This document shows, one piece after another, positions 1-8,109 of a stretch of 20,317 nt of DNA. Source of the stretch: Gonapodya prolifera JEL478 (taxonomy: Eukaryota > Monoblepharomycota > Monoblepharidomycetes > Monoblepharidales > Gonapodyaceae). Within the stretch, counting starts at the first letter, position 1. Every line of letters begins with the position of its first letter. The notes under the pieces are model-generated. The model was not told where the DNA came from and made no database searches. It saw only the letters and a list, made by a program, of their open reading frames with translations. The DNA lies in assembly GCA_001574975.1 (NCBI GenBank), contig KQ965882.1:55483-75799 (forward strand), in the 5' to 3' direction. Made by a program: the position numbers and the translations under genes.

Positions 1-1171
1 ATGCTGCCCAACACGGTGCCTGAGATCCAGCGAACCAATTTGGGTACTACGGTGTTGCAGCTCAAGGCGATGGGGATCAATGATTTGATTGGGTTTGATT
101 TCATGGACCCGCCGCCCGTGCAGACCATGGTGGCGGCCATGGAGGGATTGTATCAACTCGGGGCACTCGATGAGGAGGGACTGTTGACGCGGTTGGGGAG
201 GAAGATGGCCGAGTTCCCCTTGGAACCGCCGTTGGCTAAAATGTTGATTGTGAGTGTGGATTTGGGTGAGTTTTCTGCTCAATGTATGGGGGGAATGGGG
301 AGTGTTTCGCGTGAACCGTATTGATAGCAAGGTATGCGATACCGAACAGGCTGCTCTGACGAGATCTTGACGATTGTGGCGATGCTCAGTGTGCAAAACA
401 TATGGTACAGGCCCAAGGAGAAGCAGGCCATCGCGGACCAGAAGAAGGCAAAGTTCCATCAACCGGAAGGTGTGTTTGCGAATGTGGCATGGGGACATAC
501 GTTGTGATGATTGATGTTTCGACAAACTCGGTCTGCTCATACCCTGTCGAACTACTTGCGCTGCCCCCCAATTCCCATCAATTTACCCACCTCCAACACA
601 CAAAGGCGACCACTTAACACTTTTGACGGTGTACAACTCGTGGAAGGCCTCCAAATTCAGCAACTCGTGGTGCTACGAAAACTTTGTTCAAGCACGGTCA
701 CTGCGTCGGGCGCAAGACATTCGCAAACAGCTGCTGGGGATCATGGACCGGTACCGCCAGGACATTGTATCGTGCGGGCGCAACTTCCGAAAGGTTCTTA
801 TGGCGATTTGTGGTGGGTTCTTCCGGCACGCTGCCAAGAAGGACCCACAGGAGGGATACAAGACGCTCGTCGAGGGGACACCGGTGTACATCCACCCAAG
901 CTCGGCGCTGTTCAACCACCAGCCCGAGTGGGTCATTTACCACGAGTTGGTGATGACGACGAAGGAGTACATGCGGGAGGTGGTCGCGGTGGATCCCAAG
1001 TGGCTGGTGGAGGTGGCCCCGACGTTCTTCAAGGTGGCGGATGCGAACAGGCTGAGTAAGCGAAAGCGGATGGAGAAGATCGAGCCCCTGTTTAATCGGT
1101 ACGAGAAGCCGAACGAGTGGCGGATCAGTAAGATAAAGAGAGGTGGCAGGGTCAGTCAGACGTTTGGGTGA
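1..1171 (+). CDS. PRP22: Pre-mRNA-splicing DEAH-box helicase PRP22/DHX8, C-terminal part (5' end outside window)
   Basis: This is the last 316 residues of the spliceosomal ATP-dependent RNA helicase that releases mature mRNA from the spliceosome in the nucleus. Three exons join cleanly: 1-265, 350-469 and 606-1171. The introns are 84 and 136 bp with GTGAGT and GTGTGT donors. Visible landmarks in order are [27 protein letters not shown] and [19 protein letters not shown] (the helicase-associated winged-helix/ratchet region). After these come [33 protein letters not shown], then [18 protein letters not shown] and [20 protein letters not shown] (the OB-fold), and [21 protein letters not shown]. 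The ending [10 protein letters not shown] is PRP22/DHX8-like rather than PRP2, PRP16 or PRP43-like. The RecA domains and the N-terminal S1 region lie upstream of base 1. Identification is by recall of the family sequence. The first in-window ATG is internal, not a start. Confidence 0.95.
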
Positions 1172-1608
1172 GGTCGTTGGAGGGTGGGTGCGCGTGTGCG
1201 TAGATTGTATTGTGATATAGGATTAATGATAATGCTGAGAAAGAGGAAGGAGAGAAGAAAAGGTTTATGAGTCGAGGACCGACCCACGACCCCTATGTGG
1301 AGAACAGTTCCTGAGGGCGTCACGATGAGGATGACAAATAAGACCAGGTGCGACGGGGCGTTGAGACGGAAAAAAGCAATGAAAATTTGCGAGAGGAATC
1401 CGCTTTCTGGTGCCGAGTTTATGACCGGAGATTGCACGATCTGGAGGGGAAGACTCGCTGAGGGGACGTAGTTGATCCGACAAGGCGGCACAGGAACAGT
1501 TCGACTCCAAAAATGAAGCGCAAAGAAGTCGCCAAAGCGCACGCAGAGCAGCGAGACGGAGTGGGCTGGCGTCGGATCCAGCGAGTGCCGCGGACAGGTC
1601 CACCAGGC
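1172..1608. other. Intergenic spacer between PRP22 and the first LRR-SH3 gene
   Basis: About 440 bp between two genes on the same strand. It must hold the PRP22 3' UTR and the promoter and 5' UTR of the next gene. The first 100 bases are AT-richer (around 1200-1265) and fit a 3' UTR. The reading frame of the next gene stays open back to an ATG at 1513, which gives an alternative start 32 codons upstream. I see no repeat, RNA gene or clear TATA box. Confidence 0.5.
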
Positions 1609-4061
1609 ATGCAACGTTGGACCCCCCACACGATCCGGTCAGCAAGCCACGCTGCACTCCTCCTTTTCCTCGCAATCCTCGCGCCATCTTACTATGCGCA
1701 ATCATATGCGCCGGATTGCGCCATCCTCGAAGGGCTCTTCACCCAGAGTGCGCTGGCTGTGCCGTGGACGACGGGAAACTGCTGCGGGTACTCCACGTCG
1801 CTGATCACGATTGCGTGTGATGGCGGAGGGAGAGTCGTGACGGCGCATATGAGTCAGGTGGAGGGGAGGTTGAAGGGGACGATACCCAGCCTCGTCGGTT
1901 TAACTAACGTGGGTGTGTCCGAACTGCGTTTTGCGGTACGAGATGGACTGACAGAGTGTCTTTGCAGCTGCAAGTTCTCGATCTGAGCAACAACCAATTC
2001 GTTGGAAATGTGCCCAATCTCAACCCTAATGTGAGTTGGGCTCTCTGCTCTCACAACCTTCCAAGGTTCTCCCACTCACACAACCTACCCATAGGCGTTC
2101 CTCACCCAGATCAATCTCCAACGCAACACCCTCGCTGGGAACATCGACGGCCTGCTCCCTGCCACCCTCTCAAACTGCGCAATCACATCGGGAACCTCAA
2201 ACAAGGGACTGTACTCTTGCACAAACAACTTTCCCCAAGTTTGTCAGCAGTCGGGGGACGCAGCCATTCCAGTGGGCGGTACCAATTGCGGGTCCACTCC
2301 ACCACCCGCTACACCACCGCCGGCTGCACCACCTCCTGCCGCTCCCCCCGCATCACCTCCGGCCGGACAGCCAACATCGGCACCTCCGCCCTCGCAAGCA
2401 ACATCTGCCGTTCCACCTCCACCCGGATCACCACCGCCACCCGCACTCCCACCACCACCTCCACCACCCCCTGTAACAACCGTCGTCATTGTGTCTGGCG
2501 TCGCCGTCACGACGATGTCTCCCGTCCCACCACCACCTCCCCCACCAATGACCACAATGATCGAGGTCTCTGGCACTCTCATCGCAACCGTCACAGCCGT
2601 ATCGCCACCACCACCCCCACCACTCGTCACCACCGTCGTATTCGTGTCCGGAGTTGCACAGACAACAGTCGTGCCCGCTCCACCGGCGCCAGTTGTGGCA
2701 GGGTCGACACCAGCCAATGGAATCATTGGAGGCACCGCTCAACCCGCGACTCCATCCTCATCCTCCTCCCCCAACATCGGTGTTATCGCTGGAGCTGTCG
2801 CTGGCGGCGTCGTCGTCCTCCTGCTTGTTTTGGCGGCAGTCTTGTACACACGGCGTAGGAGGAACAAAGGTATGTTTCGTCCAACTGTGTTTGGGAAAGA
2901 TCCACGGGACACCAAGGTTCATGTTCACACCACTCACCAGCCACCGATTTCGTCAAATTAGACCACGTCCCGCCCTCCCGATCCACCGAATTCGGCGACC
3001 CTAACTTTTCGTCAACCCTGCTCTCACGACCGCCGACTGCCGCATCAGGGTTCGCCAAGCAGGGCTCGTCAATTGTCTCGGGGTCCATCTCCTCACACAC
3101 ACTCAACTCCTCCCATACCACATCGCCAGTACCGCCGTCGAGTAGCACGGGTCTATCCCAGCAGCACCCGACGTCCCAATTCGCGCACACCGTTGCTGGC
3201 GACCAAGAGGAGGGGGACCAACCTCAGGAACCGCCCCATTGGGCGTTTGCGCAACTCGTGCCCCCGATATTTCACTTGACGGCGTCGTATGACGTACCGG
3301 GCAACTGGCAGTTCCAGGCGTTGATGGATGTATGTATACAGTTTCTCACACGTCCCGCCAAGCAACTTTGTCTCTAATTGTGGCCCGATCAACCCCCCAA
3401 CCCCAACCTTCAGTACACCCCCGTCAACACCGACGAAATCCACGCTCGTCAAGGCGATTGGATCAAGCTTAAATCTGTGTTTCGAGATGGATGGGCGTAC
3501 GCTCTGAACGTCGATTTGGAGGTCGTAGGACTCGTGCCCTTGTGAGTTTGCTCGCGTTCTCTCTTGCACCATCCGCCTCCCCTGACCCCCCCCCTCCTCC
3601 GCAATAAAAAAAGGGACTGCTTGAACATCAACCCCTCCGCCCCTGCTTCCCGCCTCGCCGCCCCCCTTCGCACGCCAAGCTACAGGGTCGAGTCCCTTTC
3701 CATGGCCATGGCCAAATCGGCCACGTTCGCGTCTTCATCCGACGTGAATGGGCCACGAATGGGTCCATTGTCGACACCGTTACCGTCATATCCGGGTGCA
3801 GGATCGAAGGCTTTGGGGTCGGAGAGAATGTCGCTTGCGTTGCCGGGGAGTAGAGCCACGGCCAGTTCGGGTGGGAGCAACAGTACGACGCGGTTGAAAG
3901 ACGACAACACGAGTCAGCCGAGTGTACGATCAGACGGGGCGACGAATTTCGTGAGTGGAGGGAGCGGTGTGGGGAGCATGGATGAGGGCACTCCAGGGAG
4001 TCGGAGGAGCGCGGCGCCTCGGAGCTTTGAGGCGCGGAATGGGTCTGGAAGAGCGTACTGA
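1609..4061 (+). CDS. Secreted short-LRR / proline-rich stalk / transmembrane / SH3 protein, copy A
   Basis: Six exons give about 700 residues: 1609-1908, 1968-2030, 2095-2869, 2941-3329, 3414-3541 and 3614-4061. The ATG at 1609 is chosen because it puts a signal peptide (hydrophobic HAALLLFLAILAPSYYAQ) directly before SYAPDC, as in the paralog. The ectodomain resembles plant LRR N-caps (DCAILEGLF, W, NCCGYSTSLITIACDGGG). It continues with GTIPSLVGLTN, LQVLDLSNNQFVGNVPNLN and INLQRNTLAGNIDGLLPATL, then a cysteine cap (SCTNNFPQVC). A proline-rich stalk with three VSG modules follows. Next come one transmembrane helix (IGVIAGAVAGGVVVLLLVLA), a basic stop-transfer RRRRNK and a Ser/Pro linker. The SH3 domain reads FQALMDYTPVNTDEI, QGDWIKLKSVFRDGWAYAL, GLVPLDCL, and a Ser-rich tail ends the protein. 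A surface receptor or wall-sensor role with an SH3 output is inference. Exon 4 starts after the AG at 2940, not 2961, because this keeps FVKL shared with copy B. Confidence 0.85.
2449..2680 (+). repeat. Three tandem stalk modules (Pro run + TTVVxVSG motif) inside copy A
   Basis: Within exon 3 the stalk is built of three successive units of about 26 residues. Each begins with six to eight prolines and continues with a beta-prone segment: VTTVVIVSGVAVTTMSPV, then MTTMIEVSGTLIATVTAVS, then LVTTVVFVSGVAQTTVV. Copy B carries the same series (FIVVVISGATVTT, ISTMEYINGSLVAVV, VTTVVYVSG). The units are therefore older than the duplication. They may be wall-spanning or glycosylated spacers. That role is inference. 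Confidence 0.75.
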
Positions 4062-4409
4062 TTCAAGGTTCGATCTGGTTGGACTATGTCGAGGGAGAAT
4101 TGAGCGTGGGTGACGTGAGCGCAAGTGGATTTTTGCAGACACGTGGACATCATGCATAGAAAAATAATGTTCGTGAAACCGAACCCAAGTTGCAATTGTA
4201 CCATTTGCACTTGTACTGTGTAAACAATATCGAAAGTTACCAGTCTACGTAGTCTAATCGACATATTATCCATAGTTCTACGGGTGTGAAACATATTTAG
4301 GGTCTCGTTTTTACATACGAAATCTAGTTTTTCCGTTGCGAAAAAATGCGGTGGATGTGTCTTCCCCCGTCCTCGAAGTAAACCCTGTCGCCTTTCCGAA
4401 TGTTTCGAA
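4062..4409. other. Spacer between the two convergent LRR-SH3 genes
   Basis: 348 bp between the stop codons of copies A and B, which converge here. It holds both 3' UTRs. The sequence is AT-richer than the coding flanks (around 4140-4330). I see no RNA gene, repeat or mobile-element end. It shows no inverted symmetry that would mark a hairpin-type breakpoint of the inverted duplication. Confidence 0.5.
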
Positions 4410-6585
4410 TCAACTCATCCTCGCAGAAGCACCCCCACCCATTCCTACGCTCCCCGGTGCCGTTCTCCGCTTCGATCCTGCAACAGCGTTCAGGGAGGTT
4501 GACCCCGACGACGACAGTCCCCCACCGGAGCTTTCATGCTCGGAATACATCACACCAGAGCCAAAGAATTTCGAAGTCGGACCAGGATACGCTGGCAAGG
4601 GTGTTGAGACGGGGAAGGTGTTTGAGGCGATGGTTGCAGAGCGTGCGACGGCGAGGGACTCTATCCGGTTGGGCGATCGAGTGGAGAACCCGGGGTTGGT
4701 TGCAGACGGGTGGATTACGAGGCAATCTCTGTGCGAGCGGGCGGGTGTGTCAGTGTCGTGGCTCACATCTTCCACAGATGGGGGAGGATATGGGGGTCAT
4801 ACATTCCAACGGAACTCACAATGGAACAAGCCCGAACACCTTCTGATCCACATTCAGAGCAAAACACCATCCGTCTCGGAACACTGTTTTCAGTTTCATC
4901 CAGTCGCCCTGAGTTACCGGAATCTCGTCCGTTTTGACGGGTGAGTACTTTATCGCAGAAAAGTTTGATGACGGGAAGAAGCAAACGGGTCAAAGTAAGG
5001 CACTTACGTCCGTATGGGCCTGAAACTGCGAGCTGTCTGGCACGTCGTACGACGGGGCGTGGTGGTACAGCGGCGGGACTAATTGCGCGAACGCCCAGTG
5101 CGGCGCGCCACCTTCGGAATCTGCGTCCGTGGCAGGTTGAGAAAACTGAGAGGCCGCAATACCCATACTTGCTGGAGGATTGGAGTTGGGGTAAGTTGAA
5201 AGGGTGCGGCTGGCGAGAGAGGTGGAGGGTTCAGTTGGATTCGTCGGTTTGGTAAAGGCAGAGCGTGGGAGTTTTGTGGAGGAAGACGGGTCGGGAAAGT
5301 CCCGTGAAGTGGGCATGAGTTTTACAAAGCTGCGTACTGGAGGAGTAAGGTTGGGTAAAGCGCAAACCTGGTCAGGTCTTTACCAGTCGAACTCACTGTC
5401 GCCTCGCCGCGCACGCCGGCGGTTGTGCACCATAACACCCACAACAGCCCCGACAACCACGATCCCTCCAGCAATCGATCCCGCGATGAGGGCAATGTTG
5501 GGGCCTGAACTCGTATTGCACCCGCTGGACGTCCTGTCAATCATTGCATCACCAGACGCGCTGGGTGGGGGCGCGGGAGGATATGTCGTAAGCGGCGCCG
5601 CTAACGTAGACGACAGTCGTCACTGGAGGAGGAGGGTGTGATGGTGCTTGGGTGACGACTGCGACGAGTGATCCGTTTATATACTCCATTGTAGAGATTG
5701 GGGGAGGTGGGACGGCAGAAAGTGTCGTCACTGTGGCTCCACTGATGACAACTACGATAAACGCGGGTGGTGGTGGTGGCGGAGTGGAGGGAGCGGGTGG
5801 AGGAGGTGCAGTCGTAGCGGTTGAACCTGCACCGCCTCCTGTCGTTCCTTGAGGCGGGGGTGCGACAGTGGACGGTGATGGAGAAGATGGAGGTTGCGCG
5901 ACACAATTTGCTCCGCCAATTGAGATAGCAGCATCTCCTGTTCTCTGGCACACGGCTGGGAAGTTGTTTGTGCACGAGTAGAGCCCGTTGTTGGACGAGC
6001 TGCTTGTAAGCGCGCAGCTTGAAAGGGTTGAAAGGAGCAAGCCGTCAATGTTTCCTGCAAGGTTGTTGCGTTGAACGTTGATTTGACTGAGAAATGGCTG
6101 GGTGAGACATAAGGTGAAGTTGTTTTGTGCGGCGGCACGATGTGGCTCACACTCGCGTTGAGATTTGGTAAGTTTCCCACGAAGTTGTTCCCAGTCAAGT
6201 CGAGTATTTGCATCTGAGAGTGTCGTTCGATTTCAGCAATGCTGGCAGATCGACTGTCTCCACCCAACTCAACGCTTGGCACAACCCAATCCATCACACT
6301 CACATTCGCCAAACCAGCCAACGACGGGATAGAACCGCCCAGATTGACCGACGCAAGATGCGCCTCGACGATTCTTCCCCCACCATCGCACCCGATTGTT
6401 ATCTTGCCCGTGGTATATCCACAACAGCTCCCAATCGTCCAAGGCGGCGACAGACCACTTTGAGAGTACATTCCCTCCAGCACAGCGCAGTCGGGTGCGT
6501 ACGATTGGCCATGGACGGGTGCAACTGTGGCGTGGAAAATGAGGAGGGATAGTGCCAGCACCACCCAGCACTGCTGGAGATGCAT
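4410..6585 (-). CDS. Secreted short-LRR / proline-rich stalk / transmembrane / SH3 protein, copy B, with one frameshift
   Basis: Paralog of copy A in opposite orientation. Exons on the minus strand are 6585-6304, 6213-6151, 6097-5397, 5336-5008, 4947-4820 and 4728-4410, about 606 residues if one base is discounted. The start at 6585 gives a signal peptide (CWVVLALSLLIFHATVAPVHG) before SYAPDC. The LRR part reads GSIPSLAGLAN, MQILDLTGNNFVGNLPNLN and INVQRNNLAGNIDGLLLSTL. The cysteine cap, proline stalk, transmembrane helix (IALIAGSIAGGIVVVGAVVG), basic RRRARRG, conserved PHWAFAQLVPP and SH3 (DYSPVKTDEI, QGDWMKLKTVFRDGWCFAL, GLVPLDCL) follow in the same order. Exon 2 (63 bp) and exon 5 (128 bp) have exactly the lengths seen in copy A. 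The frame is broken near 5590-5605, so as written the protein would stop before the membrane helix. This is either a real lesion or a sequence error. Confidence 0.8.
5587..5606 (-). other. Frameshift site in LRR-SH3 copy B
   Basis: Upstream the frame reads VTTVVYVSGA and then runs to a stop near 5549. One base over, the frame reads LTTYPPAPPPSASGD and leads directly into the transmembrane segment, matching copy A (VSGVAQTTVVPAPPAP). Exon 3 is 701 bp, whereas its phase requires a length of 1 modulo 3. One extra base or two missing bases near the GC-rich run around 5591-5600 explains this. No GT..AG intron here restores the frame. Confidence 0.75.
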
Positions 6586-7338
6586 CAGGGGCGCTTGTTC
6601 CAGCCTGCGGATGGGCGATGTTTTCCCGATCCCCAAGTCTGACTCAGAGTCTAAGAGAACGGCAGTGTTGGTCTCCACGGGACTTTGGTTGGTGGTCCCA
6701 AGATGCCACATTATTCACATCCTGATCCGAGTCAACGAAAAATATTGACCGATCAGTCACTGCAACGAAAGAAGATACCCAGTCAAGCGTCTAGCGAGAT
6801 ATTCCTGGTCTCTTGTTGTGGCTGTCTTGGAACAGGTTCCAATCGCCCAAGTCGCCGTCAGTCAGTCCATTACGTGCTGCAAGTTACATCCCCGCAAGGA
6901 TAGTGGAATCCACAACGAGTGAGCGACCACGAACAAGTGCTATTATGTTGCATTAACAAGGACGGCAAGTAACTAACACGACCATCGACCGGTATCGCAG
7001 CTGTTGAATAATTGGGAACCCAGCTCCAGCCCACGGATATCTGACAGTTCGACGGTACAAAAAAGACACTCAGAGGCCTCAGTGACAGGGACTAGAGGTT
7101 CGGACTGCATGACCCCAAGAACGCCGTGGCTGGTATATATTAGTTCCCCCCACCTTCGAGGAAATCCACATCCGCACAAATAGAGCGCAACGGTGCTCCT
7201 AGACCTGCGGGCGGATCGGCACTGCAAGACTGAACTTCTTGCTGTGCAGTGTAACGGGGGGTGGAATGGGGGGACAGTGGGGTCTTGGGCTTGGCTAGGC
7301 CGTAGGCCGAAGTCGCGGGACATGAGCGCAGAAAGCCC

Positions 7339-7368
7339 GAGGCCTCAGTGCGAAGCACTGACCGAGGC
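7339..7368 (+). repeat. GC-rich hairpin repeat, single copy
   Basis: One unit of the family also found at 13501-13746 and 16961-17340. It has the conserved left arm gaggcct, a short stem-loop (cagtgc gaa gcactg) and the conserved right arm gaccgaggc. Here the stem is a perfect 6 bp inverted repeat with a 3-base loop. Confidence 0.7.
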
Positions 7369-7592
7369 GTGAGAATGTGCGAGACCGGGTGGGTGGTCGG
7401 CGTAGCGGCAGGGAGCAGGGAGCCAACCGCCCCGTGACATGAGGCCAGGCCCTTGACCCCTCGAAGGCCGGGGACTGCTAGAAATGAGGGATGCCCAGCT
7501 AAATGCGGAGGATAAATGTTTTACACGATCTATATGGTGTCAATGAGGAAGGAAAGTGACAAAACAAGGAATATTCGATATTTTCGAGCCAG

Positions 7593-7599
7593 AAAAAAA
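7593..7599 (-). terminator. Pol III terminator of the tRNA-Cys-like gene
   Basis: On the minus strand a run of seven T residues begins 12 bases past the tRNA 3' end. This is the normal position and form of an RNA polymerase III stop signal. It lies in the flank, outside the inverted-repeat element. Confidence 0.7.
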
Positions 7600-7610
7600 T
7601 TTCTATCGAA

Positions 7611-7681
7611 GGACGCTACCGGGGTTGATCCGGTGACCTGACGATCTGCAGTCGCCTGCTCTACCACTGAGCTAAGCGTCA
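7611..7681 (-). tRNA. tRNA-Cys (anticodon GCA), possibly defective, rebuilt at the element edge
   Basis: The 71-base cloverleaf read on the minus strand is: acceptor TGACGCT / AGCGTCC, D-arm GCTC-AGTGGTA-GAGC, anticodon arm GGCGA-CTGCAGA-TCGTC, variable AGGTC, T-arm ACCGG-ATCAACC-CCGGT. The anticodon GCA lies at 7649-7647. Two flaws are visible. The first acceptor pair is T:C, where a G at position 1 would pair. The T-loop starts with A instead of the near-invariant T54, which is also one change in the B box. Bases 1-31 belong to the inverted repeat of the neighbouring element, and bases 32-71 to the flank, so the gene is a junction product. A Pol III terminator follows. It may be a functional tRNA-Cys or a decayed one. 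No intron is present. Confidence 0.8.
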
Positions 7682-8109
7682 CGAGGAGTGTTGTGATGAA
7701 GTCCAAAACCTTGCATTATATCAGAAACTTAAGAATTCCTAATTTATCAAAGTCGTCATCGTGCCCCTTCCTTTAGGTATTTGTTGCACATTATTGATTG
7801 TCTGCTCTACCACTGAGCTAAGCGTCTGGAGGGTTGTTGCAATAAACTTGGAAACTTTGCATTATATCAGGAACTAAATGATCCATAATACATGATTTTT
7901 CAAAGCCACCATCATGCCCCTTCCTTCAGAGTTTTATTGTGCATTACTGTTTCCATACTCAACCACTATGAAAAGCATCCTGGGGATTGTCACAAATCAA
8001 GGTGAAAAGATGCATCACAATTTGGTGTGCAGTCAATTGCAGAATGTCTGTCAGCTGTTTCTATTACCCTCTGTCACCCATGCACTTGACTCTGCTGCAC
8101 TTGCACAGG
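7651..8109 (+). repeat. Left terminal inverted repeat (459 bp)
   Basis: It matches the reverse complement of 10590-11047 along its whole length. The only differences I find are one inserted T (gcacttgac against gcactgac) and one substitution (gctgcac against gctgaac), both near the inner end. It contains two tandem diverged units: unit 1 from about 7657, unit 2 from about 7803. Both start with the same 24-base tRNA-Cys 5'-half core. Shared landmarks further along each unit are ttgcattatatcag and tgccccttcctt. Confidence 0.92.
7803..7826 (-). repeat. Second internal copy of the tRNA-Cys 5' half, left arm
   Basis: On the minus strand the 24 bases gacgctta + gctcagtggtagagca repeat the D-arm and acceptor 5' strand of the tRNA. 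They are followed by unrelated sequence instead of an anticodon arm. It therefore carries a Pol III A box but no B box. It lies 146 bases inside the first copy. Confidence 0.85.

Larger units (their letters stand above)
6586..7610. other. Spacer between LRR-SH3 copy B and the tRNA-Cys locus
   Basis: About 1 kb with no gene I can support. The part next to 6585 is the promoter and 5' UTR of copy B; its frame is open upstream to an alternative ATG at 6711. A copy of the GC-rich hairpin repeat lies at 7339-7368. The stretch 7480-7600 turns AT-rich and ends in the Pol III terminator of the tRNA. Open frames of about 115 codons on the minus strand at 6973-7323 have no recognisable domains and I treat them as chance. 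Confidence 0.45.

Noticed and set aside
1956-2858. 300-codon open frame on + within LRR-SH3 copy A
   Set aside because: It is a shifted-frame shadow of the proline-rich exon (Thr/Arg/His-rich from the CCA/CCT repeats) and ignores the splice sites supported by the paralog.
2955-2961. Acceptor AG at 2961 for exon 4 of copy A
   Set aside because: It keeps phase, but the AG at 2940 also does and preserves the FVKL segment that copy B shares, so 2940 is preferred.
4336-4944. 202-codon open frame on +
   Set aside because: It is antisense to exons 5 and 6 of copy B, whose protein aligns with copy A.
7651-7830. CRISPR-like or ordinary tandem array reading of the repeated tRNA core
   Set aside because: There are only two units per arm, the units diverge outside the tRNA core, the arms are inverted, and the genome is eukaryotic.
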